Shown: piece after piece, positions 26,301-36,603 of the stretch
How positions within the stretch are numbered: the first letter of the stretch is position 1
Layout of the letters: every line of letters starts with the position of its first letter
Source: Acanthaster planci
Taxonomy: Eukaryota; Echinodermata; Asteroidea; Valvatida; Acanthasteridae
Length of the DNA stretch: 39,673 nucleotides
Reading direction: 5' to 3'
NCBI RefSeq assembly: GCF_001949145.1
Contig: NW_019091398.1
Span: 1,147,171-1,186,843 of the forward strand
Translations under genes and position numbers: made by a program
Notes under the pieces: model-generated
Told to the model about the DNA's origin: nothing
Database searches by the model: none
The model's input: the letters and a program-made list of their open reading frames with translations, nothing else

Positions 26301-28564
26301 AGTAAGAATGAGCTGAGGTCATGGCAAGCATTGGCTACAGAGACTAACCTGTGACTGGGGTTTCTGTGTTGGAGATAGGGACGCAGTTGCTGATGCAGGC
26401 GTGGAAGATGTTACGGTTGCCATCACAACGCTCTGCTAGAACGACCTTCAACTTCTGCTCCTTGACAACTGCATCTGAGAAAGACATAACTAACATAATT
26501 CACCCCAGCAAAGCGACAGCCATGTGCAGGCACAGTAATAAACCATGTCTTTTTGATACGAGGCAAAACACTTCCTGATATCAGTTAAAAAGCCAAGTTT
26601 ACACTAACTCTATTAATTATTACCTGAGACTACAACAATTTTGTGTAAAGACGTATGTGGAGACCACGTACCACTTTGCACCTCAAGTTTCAGCAAGGTT
26701 CTACAGGCATGTTGTCAAATACATGTAGCTACAGTGGCTATCCGGTTCGTAAGTGTGATGTCACTACTGCACATGCACTGCACACACAGTTGCATGCATT
26801 GATCGCCGTTTACATGGAACCATGGTACCGGACGTTAACGCCCAACTTCAGCGATTGTCCGATGGGAGCCTGCAAATTGTGGCCCATCCACCTTTGTGAC
26901 GAAGTCACTTACGAACCGGATATGAAGTGTAGTTGTGGCTGCACAGACTTGCAGTATCAGACTGGATTGAGACTAACAGAGCATTTCAACATTACAGTGT
27001 ATACATGTATGTACTAAAGCCAATGTGCATCCATAAAGCTACATGTACATGTGTGACTTATGTATGTACAAAGTGATTTACATGTATGCTGGCGCATCTT
27101 TGTTTGTGCACAAACCTATGGAAAACTCAAAATTGCACACAGGTTTTGTAGAGCTACATACATGCATTTGCATTTCTGCGTCTGTATTCTAAAACCATAT
27201 GCCAACAAAGCCAATACACAAACAAGCTGAACACACATTCATCAGATGAGAGTTTCATTTCGCTTTATGCCAAAAAATGCAAACGCGTGTGCGCATGCGA
27301 TTCACGAAAATTTTACCAAGACTTTTTAATCGGATTGTATCGGTACGCGATGCGCACAACAGCTGCAGCTCCAGAGCTGTCAACTCAATTAATACTGAGT
27401 GAATTAAGAGAATGAATATTTAATTAGGACTGAATTTATATATTGAAAGACAGTCATCAAAAGACAAGCACACGACATCAGACGACCATGATCGAACGTT
27501 AGGGATTGCGCATTGCATTTAGAATACGTTATTCGATATCCATTCTATCTAACTATGAACATTCTAAAAGCACACACATGGATTCAAAATGTCTGTGCCC
27601 AGGACGGCATCAAATTTTCTCTTCACGGAGAATGAGAAGTTAGCACTCTAGTTTTCATATATAGTTCCATGTGTGCACTGGACTTACTGGTCTCCAGCTC
27701 CAGGTTGCTCAGAAAGTGTGACACTGCTTCGTAGTCGCATCTCAGTATATGTGGCATCAGGCCCTGGGTCTGAAAAATTCAGAAACACATGAATGAAGAC
27801 TAGCTGAAGTTATATAAATCTTGTTGAAGCTTGACTAGTGATGCTTTATCCTTTTCCCTAAAGGGCCCACCCAGCATGTGAATAAAACCTACACGCAGCA
27901 AGGATGCCCACCAGAAGTGAAGAAGGAAAATCTACCCATCATGTACATGTACATTCTACTTAATGAGTTTCAAGGAATGTGTTTTAAAAAGGTGCTGATT
28001 ACCAATAATCGACATGATACATGTACATCAGGTGGGATTTGAACCTGGGCGATCTGACGTAGAGTGGGAAGCACAGCTACATGTATGCCAATTTGATACC
28101 GATTTGAGTCCACATGGACTTCAATGTCTCCAATGGAGTCCAATGGCTAGTGGCTGCAGGCATTAACACACATGTTGCTCACAACCATAGCCAGTAGAGT
28201 CAAACATGGCCAAAGAAGCCATTACAGTCTCACCATATCACGTTCCCAAGTGCAAGTGACCATATCCACTCAATAAGTTACTGTTTCAGTCAGAGAAATT
28301 GCCTGAAAGCCCTCAGGAGGAGGGCTTATTTGAATTGCCCAACAAGTACAAACACTTGTACGGTACCTCTACAGCTAGGACCAGTACAGCAGCTTTGGTC
28401 TTGACGTTAGTGCCAAATAAACCATGTCCTAGGGAGTGGGTGCCTAGGGCTAGGCATCGTGCCGGTGGTAGATCAAACCAGATGGGATCGCGGATCCCAC
28501 TAACGGCGTTCTTGGCAAGGGGATAGAGGGCACCGTTGCCATCTTGCAGGATGGTGACTGAATC
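8860..28564 (-). CDS. UBR5: UBR5 HECT E3 ubiquitin ligase, C-terminal 2330 residues
   Basis: UBR5 is a large nuclear E3 that recognises N-degrons and ubiquitinates substrates through a HECT domain. Thirty exons, in 5'-3' order: 28564-28367, 27769-27688, 26474-26349, 24883-24757, 24537-24368, 24042-23808, 23553-23184, 22744-22653, 22397-22251, 21985-21873, 20992-20866, 20553-20421, 20244-20087, 19164-18999, 18473-18182, 17998-17840, 17635-17348, 16947-16694, 16191-15138, 14820-14070, 13848-13632, 13326-13074, 12246-12002, 11744-11614, 11332-11057, 10729-10645, 10478-10194, 9821-9677, 9479-9379, 9072-8860. All phases agree, giving 2331 codons with the stop. Domains in order: a conserved region ([13 protein letters not shown]), the UBR box, acidic and Ser-rich linkers, a long linker with a PPSY motif, MLLE, HECT. 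Human UBR5 has 2799 residues, so the UBA-containing N-terminus lies outside the window. All introns are GT-AG except a GC donor after 23184. Confidence 0.95.
11614..12246 (-). other. MLLE (PABC) domain of UBR5 (two exons)
   Basis: This domain binds PAM2 peptides. The exon 12002-12246 ends with the start of the fold ([12 protein letters not shown]), after an Arg-rich segment. The exon 11614-11744 supplies [20 protein letters not shown] and the final helices. The GMLLE core that names the domain is intact. Confidence 0.9.
12767..12947. mobile_element. 181-bp MITE with TTAA flanks, piggyBac-like
   Basis: TTAA lies at 12763-12766 and 12948-12951. The ends are inverted repeats beginning CCCCTTCRC followed by a CGG-containing block. 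TTAA target duplication and CCC-starting ends are typical of the piggyBac superfamily; the assignment is inference. It sits in the UBR5 intron between the exons at 12246 and 13074 and has no coding capacity. Confidence 0.65.
14450..14461 (-). other. PPxY (PPSY) motif codons in the UBR5 linker
   Basis: In the 751-bp exon 14070-14820 the protein reads RPPSYEEV inside a Pro/Ser/Gly-rich, probably disordered linker. PPxY is the established ligand of group I WW domains. Whether it is used here is unknown. Confidence 0.75.
18718..18791. repeat. 74-bp hairpin element with TTAA flanks
   Basis: TTAA at 18714-18717 and 18792-18795 bracket two inverted arms of about 30 bases. These share AGGTTTTGCCCT and a following ACCC block, with a short loop. 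It lies in the UBR5 intron between the exons at 18473 and 18999. It could be a tiny piggyBac-derived element. Confidence 0.65.
19298..19359. mobile_element. short TTAA-flanked element, family B copy 1
   Basis: TTAA lies at 19294-19297 and 19360-19363. The ends are CCCCAAC and GTTAGGG, which are inverted repeats. The interior shares GTATGTAAAAT and GAAATTGGAGGATTT with a second copy at about 38801-38865, so this is a dispersed family. It lies in a UBR5 intron. Confidence 0.65.
22251..22744 (-). other. UBR-box zinc finger of UBR5 (two exons)
   Basis: The UBR box binds basic N-terminal residues of degron substrates. Exon 22653-22744 encodes [20 protein letters not shown] and then [11 protein letters not shown]. 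Exon 22251-22397 continues [19 protein letters not shown]. The dense Cys/His pattern that holds the zinc ions is complete and matches vertebrate UBR5 closely. Confidence 0.93.
25050..25209. mobile_element. pogo/Tigger-like short element
   Basis: Read on the minus strand the right end is CAGTAAAATCTCGATAAGTC, next to TA. This closely resembles Tigger/pogo terminal repeats. The left end (CAGCCAAAACTTCGAGATAG) is a weaker inverted match. The interior has further TCGA-containing blocks and no open frame. It lies in a UBR5 intron. Confidence 0.5.
26732..26929. mobile_element. 198-bp foldback MITE, TA flanks
   Basis: The left arm from 26732 and the right arm ending at 26929 share the inverted core TATCCGGTTCGTAAGTG followed by a GTCAC block. 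The ends are CAGTGGC and (reverse complement) CACTTCA. TA lies at 26730-26731 and 26930-26931. It is in the UBR5 intron between the exons at 26474 and 27688. Confidence 0.7.
28020..28080 (-). repeat. tRNA-like 3' half, possible SINE fragment
   Basis: The minus strand has GGTTCAAATCC, a perfect RNA polymerase III B-box (plus-strand 28035-28045), in tRNA-like context (CCAGGTTCAAATCCCACC). I cannot find a matching A-box at the right distance, so this is probably a truncated SINE and not a tRNA gene. It lies in a UBR5 intron. Confidence 0.4.
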
Positions 28565-28914
28565 CTAGGGACAAACAAGAGAAAGCACACAATGTGAAGA
28601 TCAATGGTTTGGTGGGCAATTATTGGCAATTGACCGTGTCAAAGTTAAACTTGGTCAAATTAGAAGATTTTATTTACCAGTCACAGTAACTCTAATGATT
28701 TTTGTTAACTTTACGGCAATTCAGCCATTTTTTTCAATTGATCACTTGTCCATCTTACAAAGGAATGCTTTTACTTTCTGTGATCACAGACACTTGAGAG
28801 GGGAAGAGGGCTCATTGGACCAGTATTTTTAGCATGGTGTAGGCAAAGGAAGGAAAATCATCTTTCCTTTGAAACTAAAGTAATGATGAAACCGAGAAAG
28901 GAAATGAAGAAATA

Positions 28915-29065
28915 TGTGTCATTCCAGAAATTAAGNGTTTGGCAGGTAATCTGCATTAATTCATCACTCTTGGAAACACGAAAATGTGTTCTGGACTTCT
29001 AAAATAATTTTTCAGATGTGACAGGGACACGAAAAAAATGAACCCCGAATTTCTGGAATAACCCA
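28915..29065. mobile_element. MITE family A, copy 2 (reverse orientation)
   Basis: This is homologous to the element at 4446-4697, in the opposite orientation. It shares TTCCAGAAATT at the ends, CACTCTTGGAAA, GAAAATGTGTTCTG and GATGTGACAGGGACA. TA lies at both borders (28913-28914 and 29066-29067). It is shorter than copy 1 and contains the single ambiguous base of the window (N at 28936). Confidence 0.7.
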
Positions 29066-29602
29066 TATACCATACCAGCAATCCTAAGTGCTTAGACATG
29101 TACTGGTACCAGTGGTGGTGCATGTACATGCATGACCATGTATACAATATTGGACAAGCAAAGTTACAAATGTACATGTACATTATACCGGTACATGCAT
29201 ACAAACACTGGTACATGTACACTGTACATACATGTACATGTCCTGTTGCAGGTTTGCCGTTGAAACGGGCATATAAAAGGGCAGTCACACAGATTTATAC
29301 TTCACAGCTGGTTTAATTCTGGGCACAGATCCGAATGGTCCAAGGTCAGAACTCTCTATTTACAATCTAGCGGGGCTACTTATACAGGTTGGGCTTGTTT
29401 TTACAGAGAATTAAGAACAAAACATTCCATCAGAACATTGACTAATAAGTCACATAAGGTAGAACAAAACAGCATGCAGCGTAGCGAACATCAATGTCTC
29501 ACGTTCCCCCGCAAGAGGGCGCTAGCGTGACCAAGCAAGCAAGCAAGTGCGCGCTGTGTACATGTGGTTCTAATAGTGCGCACACAGCAGTAACTCACGC
29601 AA

Positions 29603-29772
29603 GTGTGTAAACGCCTTCAATCGTGGACTCCCTATTGTTCCTCTTTTGGTCATACTTTTTCGGAAGACCTCCCATATGTTTTGTGCACGTTTTCCAACCG
29701 AGGACTCGTCGGCAACCGTGGACCCTATTGTCCTCTATTGTTACAGGTCCACGATTGAAGGCATTTACACAC
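29603..29772. repeat. 170-bp inverted repeat
   Basis: Bases 29603-29628 and 29747-29772 are inverted copies over 26 bases with one mismatch; the core is GTCCACGATTGAAGGC. Inside, the block GTGGAC..CCTATTG with TCCTCT is repeated directly near 29623 and 29718. It may be a small transposon, but I see no clear target duplication. Confidence 0.65.
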
Positions 29773-30988
29773 TCAACTGTGCACTGTCAATGCACTTTGA
29801 AGTGGCGAAGACGCAACGTGAGTGAACTACCGGTAATAATCGCAGAGCGTGCTGTCAGTCGCTGTAATAATACCAAAAATAACCAATATCATTGACTAAT
29901 AATCGATTAATAGTTCATGTTGAGTAATTTCACAACAATACTTTTTTTACATTTGAAGGCACTTGTGACAGGAAAGAACCACATTGTGGCAGGACTTTCC
30001 AGTGACTGAAGTACATGCAGCGATGAGTGCGAGGTGGTTAATAGAAAAGTGGAAATTACCGTTGGACAGCAAACATGTGCATCACCAACGGTGCGTCAAA
30101 CCATATCCTACATGTATATGTATTACATCAGATGTCAACCATTTCACATCTCCCATGAAAAATGATGTTTTACATGTAGGATACTCTCGATCTGTTTCAT
30201 CAAAAACACGTCCGGTCTGTTGCCTAGTTTTCTTCATTACAAAAAAATCATCAGGCCAATACAATGCTTGTGATTACTTATTCCTAGAATAGGCTGGTCA
30301 AAATTTGGTTTTACAGTGTGGGCTTCAATTTGTATTTTACACATCTGTAATAAAACCACAAAAAGTTTCAGTCATATTCATGCAAGACGATGACCAACAA
30401 TGCCTGGAACTCAAAGAAATCAGCTTGCACAGAGACACACAATTGGACTTAGCAATACTGTGCACACACGGCAAGGTGATAAGGAAGATTACGCTTTGCA
30501 AGAATCGCCACAAATACACACATTTTCTTCGAAATGGAGATTGGAAGGACAAACAAACACTAGAAACAGACAGCAGGTTTAGTGATTGAACATAGCTCAC
30601 AGGAATCTTCACCATCTTTTAGGAGCTTCAATCCATTTCAACCAGTGATTGTGTTACTCATCTTTATACTGTTACTCGTACATTTCTTATGCTGTTTTTC
30701 TGCCGTACACATACGTACATGTACATGTATGCAAGTACATGTGTACATGTACGCTGTTGTCTCTGTGGGGGGGGGGAGGTGCTGTAGACTGGTTCCTAAC
30801 CTTTCCTCTGTCTTAAATTTATATTTTCAGAGACAGAAACCAGACTGGAAGTGATTTATGCCGCACATGATTTCAGCAGTTAAGTACTGCTCTCAGGTAG
30901 AGACTGTGCATGCAAAATGACAATACATACATTTGCATTATTATAGGAAAATGCTCCACACAATAACTTCACTTACATGTACATTGTA

Positions 30989-31057
30989 CAGTGGAACACC
31001 GCTGTACCGAACATTTAGCGTGGACACCGTTGTGTTCATTATAGCAGCGTTCTGCTG
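30989..31057. mobile_element. 69-bp Tigger-like element, TA flanks
   Basis: The left end CAGTGGAACACCGCTGTACC and the reverse-complemented right end CAGCAGAACGCTGCTATAAT are inverted relatives. TA lies at 30987-30988 and 31058-31059. The sequence resembles pogo/Tigger ends; with so little interior it is an extreme internal-deletion product. Confidence 0.6.
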
Positions 31058-31533
31058 TACATGTATATGTTTGGCCTTCAAATGACAGTGAAATACATAT
31101 ATACAATGTACATACCGGTACATGTACAAGTATTAAGGAAATTACTGCTTCCTAGGATGAAATGCAGGGATTTCCACGTTATTCATTTATTATTCATTTT
31201 TGACCAGTCACAGGGCAATATTGGCTAAGAAAAGCCAATCACAGACAGTCATGAGGCTGGTCGCCTCACTTTTGATTAGGCAGGGGGAACCCCAGCACTG
31301 TGGTACTGAGTATGTACAATGTGGGTCAGATTGCAATTTCACAATTGCTGCCGCTGTTTCTGGGAAGAGCACTTCCCCGTTATTAAAAGTATTACCACAT
31401 CAATGTGGACAGAGTATAGGAAATTCCCCATACATACATGTACATGTGCGTGGATCTCAGGCCACTGCATGAAGGCATGAGGTCAGTTTTATATTAAAAC
31501 CGACCAACACTACATGTACATGTACAGTACATG

Positions 31534-31541
31534 TATATAAG
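31534..31541 (+). promoter_or_regulatory. candidate TATA box of TRIM copy 1
   Basis: TATATAAG stands 108 bases upstream of the predicted first-exon ATG at 31642. The second TRIM copy has TATATAAAG in the equivalent place. This is a prediction from position and sequence only. Confidence 0.45.
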
Positions 31542-31641
31542 CCATCATTATTCACACAGACCAAGCCAAACAGCACACAACACCTTGGGTTCCTGGAGCC
31601 GTTACACCTGTAACTGTACTACTGAGTGCTGAGATATACCC

Positions 31642-33294
31642 ATGTACAAAATTATTCCAACTGGTGAATACATCAAAGGTAATGTACATGTACATGTATG
31701 TACCGTACCCATATCTATTGCAATTACTTCTTGAATATGATAACATAGCATTAATTCTTTGTTTTTTGTTGAACCTGTACATATAGCAGTTTGACTAATT
31801 TTTTAGAAGCATCTGCTACATGTGTAGAGATTTAGATTGCGTTACATATGTATGTTCATGATCACAATGAATATACATGTACATGTAAGTACACTTTGGC
31901 ATTTATATGTATACTCTGCCGATGTGTTGAGATCTGTCAGTTGATTCATTAAATTTTTTTGGTAAACATTTGGGTTCATTTTTGAAGAGGTGGGGGGCTG
32001 CAACAACTTTTTCTTCTTCTCATACTGTACACATTACTTCAAACAAGATGTGTTATTCACTCTAAAAACAAACGAATCATTTCTAATTTTTAACTGTTTT
32101 CCCTCATCCTCAGAGGAAATGGAGCCCCACCCACAGAATCCAACAGAACTCACAGCTCGGTCTGTCTTGGAGATGCTAACTCAAGACTTTCTGAAGTGTC
32201 ATATCTGCCTTAACACCTTCGAATCTCCAACCTTTTTGGACTGCCAGCACACATTCTGCCTACAATGTCTTGAAAACCTGCGAAGTAGCAACGGGCGTTC
32301 CTGCAATGAATTGGGCTGCCCTGATTGCAGAGTCAAGACACCGTTGATCGGAAGGAGTATATCGGCACTGAAACCCAACTTCACAATGGCGTCACTGGTG
32401 GCTGAGGTCAAGAGCCAGAAAAGGATGCTGTGCATTCAGCAGATGGCCATGATCCCTACATGCAGTCTGTGTAACAAGGCCAATGTAGTCATCCTGTGCA
32501 GTGACTGTCGGGAGAGGCTGTGCCAAGACTGCTGGATGAAACAGGAGTCCAACCATGCCACCCACAAGACTGATGTTCTGGATCTTATCTGGACTGAGAA
32601 ATCTCCCACTGTCCCGAAGTGCAGCAAGCATGGGGAGAGCCAATGCTGCTACTTCTGCCAAACCTGCCAGGATTTTATCTGCCTGATGTGCATGGCAACC
32701 TTGCATCGCAGCCACGAACACAAGCATCTGGAAATCGATCAAGCATATGACACAGCGAGGCAGGAGTTAGGCATTCTCCTGTCCAGATCTGAGAAGCGTC
32801 TACAAGAATACATCTCACACAAAGCTATCATCGAGAGAAAATGTAATGAGATGCAGGACGAAATTGCTGAGGCAACTACCAAAATCCAGCAGTCAGGAGG
32901 TCCCAACAAGGATCGATACCTTTCCAAACTTACTGAATTTGCACAAGCAAGGGCAGCCGAGTACTCCAAAGCAATGGAGGCTGCATGCACGAAAGTTGAG
33001 TGGGTTCAAAACATACGTGACACCATCAGTAAACGGGTAAGCTCAGCAGATAAATATGCCCTCCTCCGATCAAAGGAAGAACTGGTACTGCAGCTACGAC
33101 ATATTCTTGAAAAGACAGTTCCAATTCCCGAACTACCAACAATTGTCTACATCAACGTGAGAAAAGCCAAGTGCTACAAGTCAGCTGATTTCCAGGTGAC
33201 TTCAAGTAATGACACATGGTACATGGATGACACCGAAATGTCCATCCCCGTTAGACCTGGGCCAAGGCTGTACTGGGTCCAAATAAAGCTCTAA
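31642..33294 (+). CDS. TRIM-family RING E3, copy 1
   Basis: TRIM proteins are RING ubiquitin ligases, many of them in innate immunity. The certain part is the exon 32114-33294. A short first exon 31642-31678 (ATG, donor GTAATG) joins in phase 1 to the acceptor TCAG before 32114, giving 405 residues; without it the start is ATG 32119. Numbering from 32119: the RING is C3HC4 (C27, C30, C42, H44, C47, C50, C67, C70). B-box 1 spans about 115-149 and B-box 2 about 168-203. A charged coiled coil follows to about 350. A short conserved tail has PELPTIVYINV and ends RLYWVQIKL. I see no NHL or SPRY domain. The two B-boxes and lack of SPRY recall TRIM56-like invertebrate genes, but the exact subfamily is uncertain. 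Confidence 0.88.
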
Positions 33295-36200
33295 GATCCA
33301 ATCCCATTCCTGATATGTACTGGCACCTTACATGTACATGAAGGTCACAAACTCCAGGCACAAACCACCCATTTGATTGAGTGCCAGACGCATAGCATCA
33401 ACAATGCTGAGGTGACAGCTCAGCCTTTCTCTTGGTTAGGGATGAGGAACTTCTCCAGCACTCCGTCCATCTGAGCTAGTAAATCTACATGTAAATATCG
33501 ATAGTACTTACATGTACACCTGTACATGTATGCAATCTTCAGCTTGTATATAAGCAATGCAAGCCGCTATGGTATATTCGTCCCTCTTCCCAGTTCAAAA
33601 AGCACCAATAGGAAAGCACAATGCAGTATTGGGAATTAATGAACCAAAACAAATCAATAGATATTTGAACCTTATTCAATCTGGATTAACTACTGTACAT
33701 GTAATTACTTAAAAGCATATGCACAATACCGGTACCTCAGATTCGGAGGTGAAATTAATTATTGCATTGTTTGAGTTTGCAATAAGTTTATTAAATGTTT
33801 TAATCAACTGCATAATATAATTTCAAATTGGAGAGTGCAGTATTTGTCACTCATCTGGTAAAATCCAATGCTTATCACTTTGCTTTATCAAAAGAAATTT
33901 ACTAGTATCTATATTATTTTGATGCTGTACTAGGACATGTAAATTATCCGTTGATACAGAGAAAACAAAATGTAGTGTTTAACTCTTAGCTCACAGAAGC
34001 AACATGCACTGGTACTGGATCTATTTTGCCAATATTCTGTAGTTTTAAAACTTGAATACTAATCGGCTTTAATCCAAAGTACCGGTATACGTGCATGTAT
34101 ACACATTTGATGACAACACTGTGATATTCAACCAGTATGTCGCACACATGAATGTACACGTTTATGTTTCATGTACATGTACACCCATACATCATGTACA
34201 TATACATGCATAACTACTGTACTGAGAGTAAAGCGTGTGTACAAGTCGTTCTTAGAATAAAGAAAAATTACAAAATGCTGCTACTGAAACCTCTCAGCCA
34301 GAGTTTTTATTGTTCTGCTTTATGTGTCTGTGTATTGTACAGTACCTCAGATATTTTGCCACGTCATTTCCTTATTTACGCAAGCTGATTAAGCTCTTCA
34401 ATTTACACGTATGCGATTTATATTGCAAACTTGCATTTAACTAATGTACATGTACCCATTATTAAAAAAAATTATTCTGTGCATGCATCCTGCGTGTAAC
34501 ATGTATGCTTTTGAGTTGCATTACAGGACATGTCTTGTTACACCAAGGTCATAGACAATAACTTTTTATTGGTCAAGGATTGATCAGGTGATTTGCTTCA
34601 AGTTCAAGCGTGTACCGGTAGGTATCATTTATGCATCGAGTGCACTGGTGATGTTGCCAGGCTTCAAAAGCTGATAGATAACGCTGATCTTTCCCACAGT
34701 TGATGAGTCGTGTCCACTGCATTGTAATTGTGTAATCTTGGGTTCAAGGATGGATAGCCACGACGACGGTACATGTGCTACCTGTACACGTACAGTGTAT
34801 ATGTTGATTACTGGGGGAGATGTGCTGAGTGGAAGGACACTGAAACCCCCTGTGCGTTCACATGCGATACTCTCTTCACTCTGACCATGACAGAGACCCG
34901 CAGGTTAATAGACTTCTGTTCTGTTCATGCACCCCACTATGATCCTGGAACGTGAGTATGCTCTTATCACTGTTTCTGCTATGATCACCACCATTTTTGT
35001 TTATATACATGTAAAACACTGATGTCGTCTCTTCTCGTCTGCTGTTCAATCTTGTCAATACTTTTCAAGAGAATTTGGTGTAAATAATTTCTTGAGATTC
35101 AACCAGTCAACAAAAAGTCCAGTTCTTCATGAATCCCAGGTTTCTCTATTAAACAAGTTAATAATCATAACAATGACAATTTGTCATAAATCCTAGATTC
35201 CTCCCCCCCTAAAAGAAACAAGCACATTGCTCAACAAAGGACATCACCATCAATAACTTTCCTTGTAATTTGAAATCTACGTGTAATTTGCTGCTAAAGT
35301 GTCTCAATTTGTCAGAGTGTTTTAAGCTATCTTGCAATAACGTGTACATGTATGCATATAATACATAACATGTCCATATAAGACTGCTCCTTTGTAATTT
35401 ATGACCATGATACACCTGCAAGTATAACAAAACAATTGTTGCCTGCTGTGACAGGGTTTGCCTCCAGTGCCATTTGGCCTCGAGGGTGTACAAAACACTA
35501 TGGACCCCAATACCATAGGCAACAATTGCTAAATATGTACGTGTACATTTCCCACTTATTAAAAACATTTTGAATAAGTAATTTAAATTTTTTATCTCTC
35601 AGAACTCCAGTACATGGTACGTACATGTAGATGGTTAATTTAATACACTACTCAATAAAAGTTAAGGACCACTTCTCATTTTCTGTGTACTTTTTTATAT
35701 GAGATACTTTACTGCTGAAATGTGCATTTGACGTTTTGAAACATTTTTTACAAATTTTTCATCCCAGTGAGAACACCATCTCGACACACAAAAAATGAAA
35801 GAACTAGACCCCAATCATTGCTGGAAAAAAATTACAAGTTAAGAAAAAAGTGGTCCTTCACTTTTTTTGAGTAATTTGACACGTCTGAACCTATGCCAGT
35901 GACCCAGGTCTAACCCTCCTATGCTAAGATGCATTCTTGACACAGTTGTCATATCAGTCCAAATCAGTCAAATTCCTCATACATGTATGTGTCTGTGTAC
36001 TGGGGGAAATCAATTGGAAGGCATTTTTGACTGTTTTTGACAGTTAAAACAGAAGGAAGGTTTTAAGCTGCTTACAGTAGCACTCTGCTGGCATCCCCAC
36101 ATACATGTACATGTAGCATACTGGGACTGTAAATTCAGCCACACAAGGCATTCCTGTACCATGTGTGAGTTCATTGCATGCCAAGGGGAATTCCCTTGAT

Positions 36201-36457
36201 GAGAAACAGCCTGTGTATACAAGGTCAATACAGGCTCCTGCATGTACATGCACATGTACATACATGTACCCGGTATGTACTCTATATGTACATGTGGGGG
36301 ACCGGTACATCATTACATATCTATGGAGGTTGCGCAATCTCATGCCTCATAGACCAAACTGTGCAAACCATTGCACAATCACAGCACTGAGGTTGACAGT
36401 ACATGTACACTGGGAAACACCGTCTCTATAAGCCTGACGTGTACAACTGACTCTGAG
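33295..36457. other. spacer between the TRIM copies
   Basis: No gene is recognised. It contains many TACATGTA motifs (33335, 33525, 34165, 35345, 36110, 36250), an AATAAA at 34256-34261 that could end TRIM copy 1 after a long 3' UTR, and a TIR element at 35646-35876. A TATATAAGC at about 33547 resembles the TRIM TATA boxes, but no TRIM exon follows it. Confidence 0.5.
35646..35876. mobile_element. about 230-bp TIR element (MITE)
   Basis: The left end ACTCAATAAAAGTTAAGGAC followed by CACTT, and the reverse-complemented right end ACTCAAAAAAAGTGAAGGAC followed by CACTT, are inverted repeats of about 30 bases. A TA precedes the left end. The interior is AT-rich without coding capacity. Such ACTCAA..AAGGACCAC ends are common in short DNA transposons of aquatic animals; this family statement is from general memory. 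Confidence 0.65.
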
Positions 36458-36466
36458 TATATAAAG
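36458..36466 (+). promoter_or_regulatory. candidate TATA box of TRIM copy 2
   Basis: TATATAAAG is followed by GCCCC and lies 146 bases before the predicted ATG at 36604. Its position mirrors the box at 31534 before TRIM copy 1. Confidence 0.45.
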
Positions 36467-36603
36467 CCCCCTGCATTCTAGAACAGCCAGGCATTTGGGA
36501 TCTACATGCATTTCACCCAACTAGCACTCTGCATTCGTACTGTAAATTTCCTATGACTGGGTTTGTGTTTAAACCTACCGGTCTACCACTGACTGCTACC
36601 TTC

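Larger units (their letters stand above)
29090..31500. other. intergenic or UBR5-intronic, repeats, no certain gene
   Basis: This stretch holds TACATGTA-rich tracts (29090-29240, 30710-30760, 31070-31130), a CAAG microsatellite near 29538, a G-run at about 30768-30777 and two inverted-repeat elements. A TATAAAAG box sits at 29272-29279, but I can assign no transcript to it. Open frames at 29984-30292 and 30317-30571 have unremarkable composition and match no family I recognise. Confidence 0.4.

Noticed and set aside
26655-27017. 120-codon open frame on the plus strand
   Set aside because: It runs across a foldback MITE (26732-26929), and most of its codons are transposon arm sequence; no protein family is visible.
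29272-29279. TATAAAAG box as the promoter of a new gene
   Set aside because: Good sequence match, but no coding exon or spliced transcript can be linked to it from the sequence alone.
29623-29895. 90-codon open frame on the plus strand
   Set aside because: It starts in one arm of the inverted repeat at 29603-29772 and passes through the other; no domain or splice support.
33547-33556. TATATAAGC as the promoter of a third TRIM copy
   Set aside because: No TRIM-like exon follows before the second copy at 36.6 kb.
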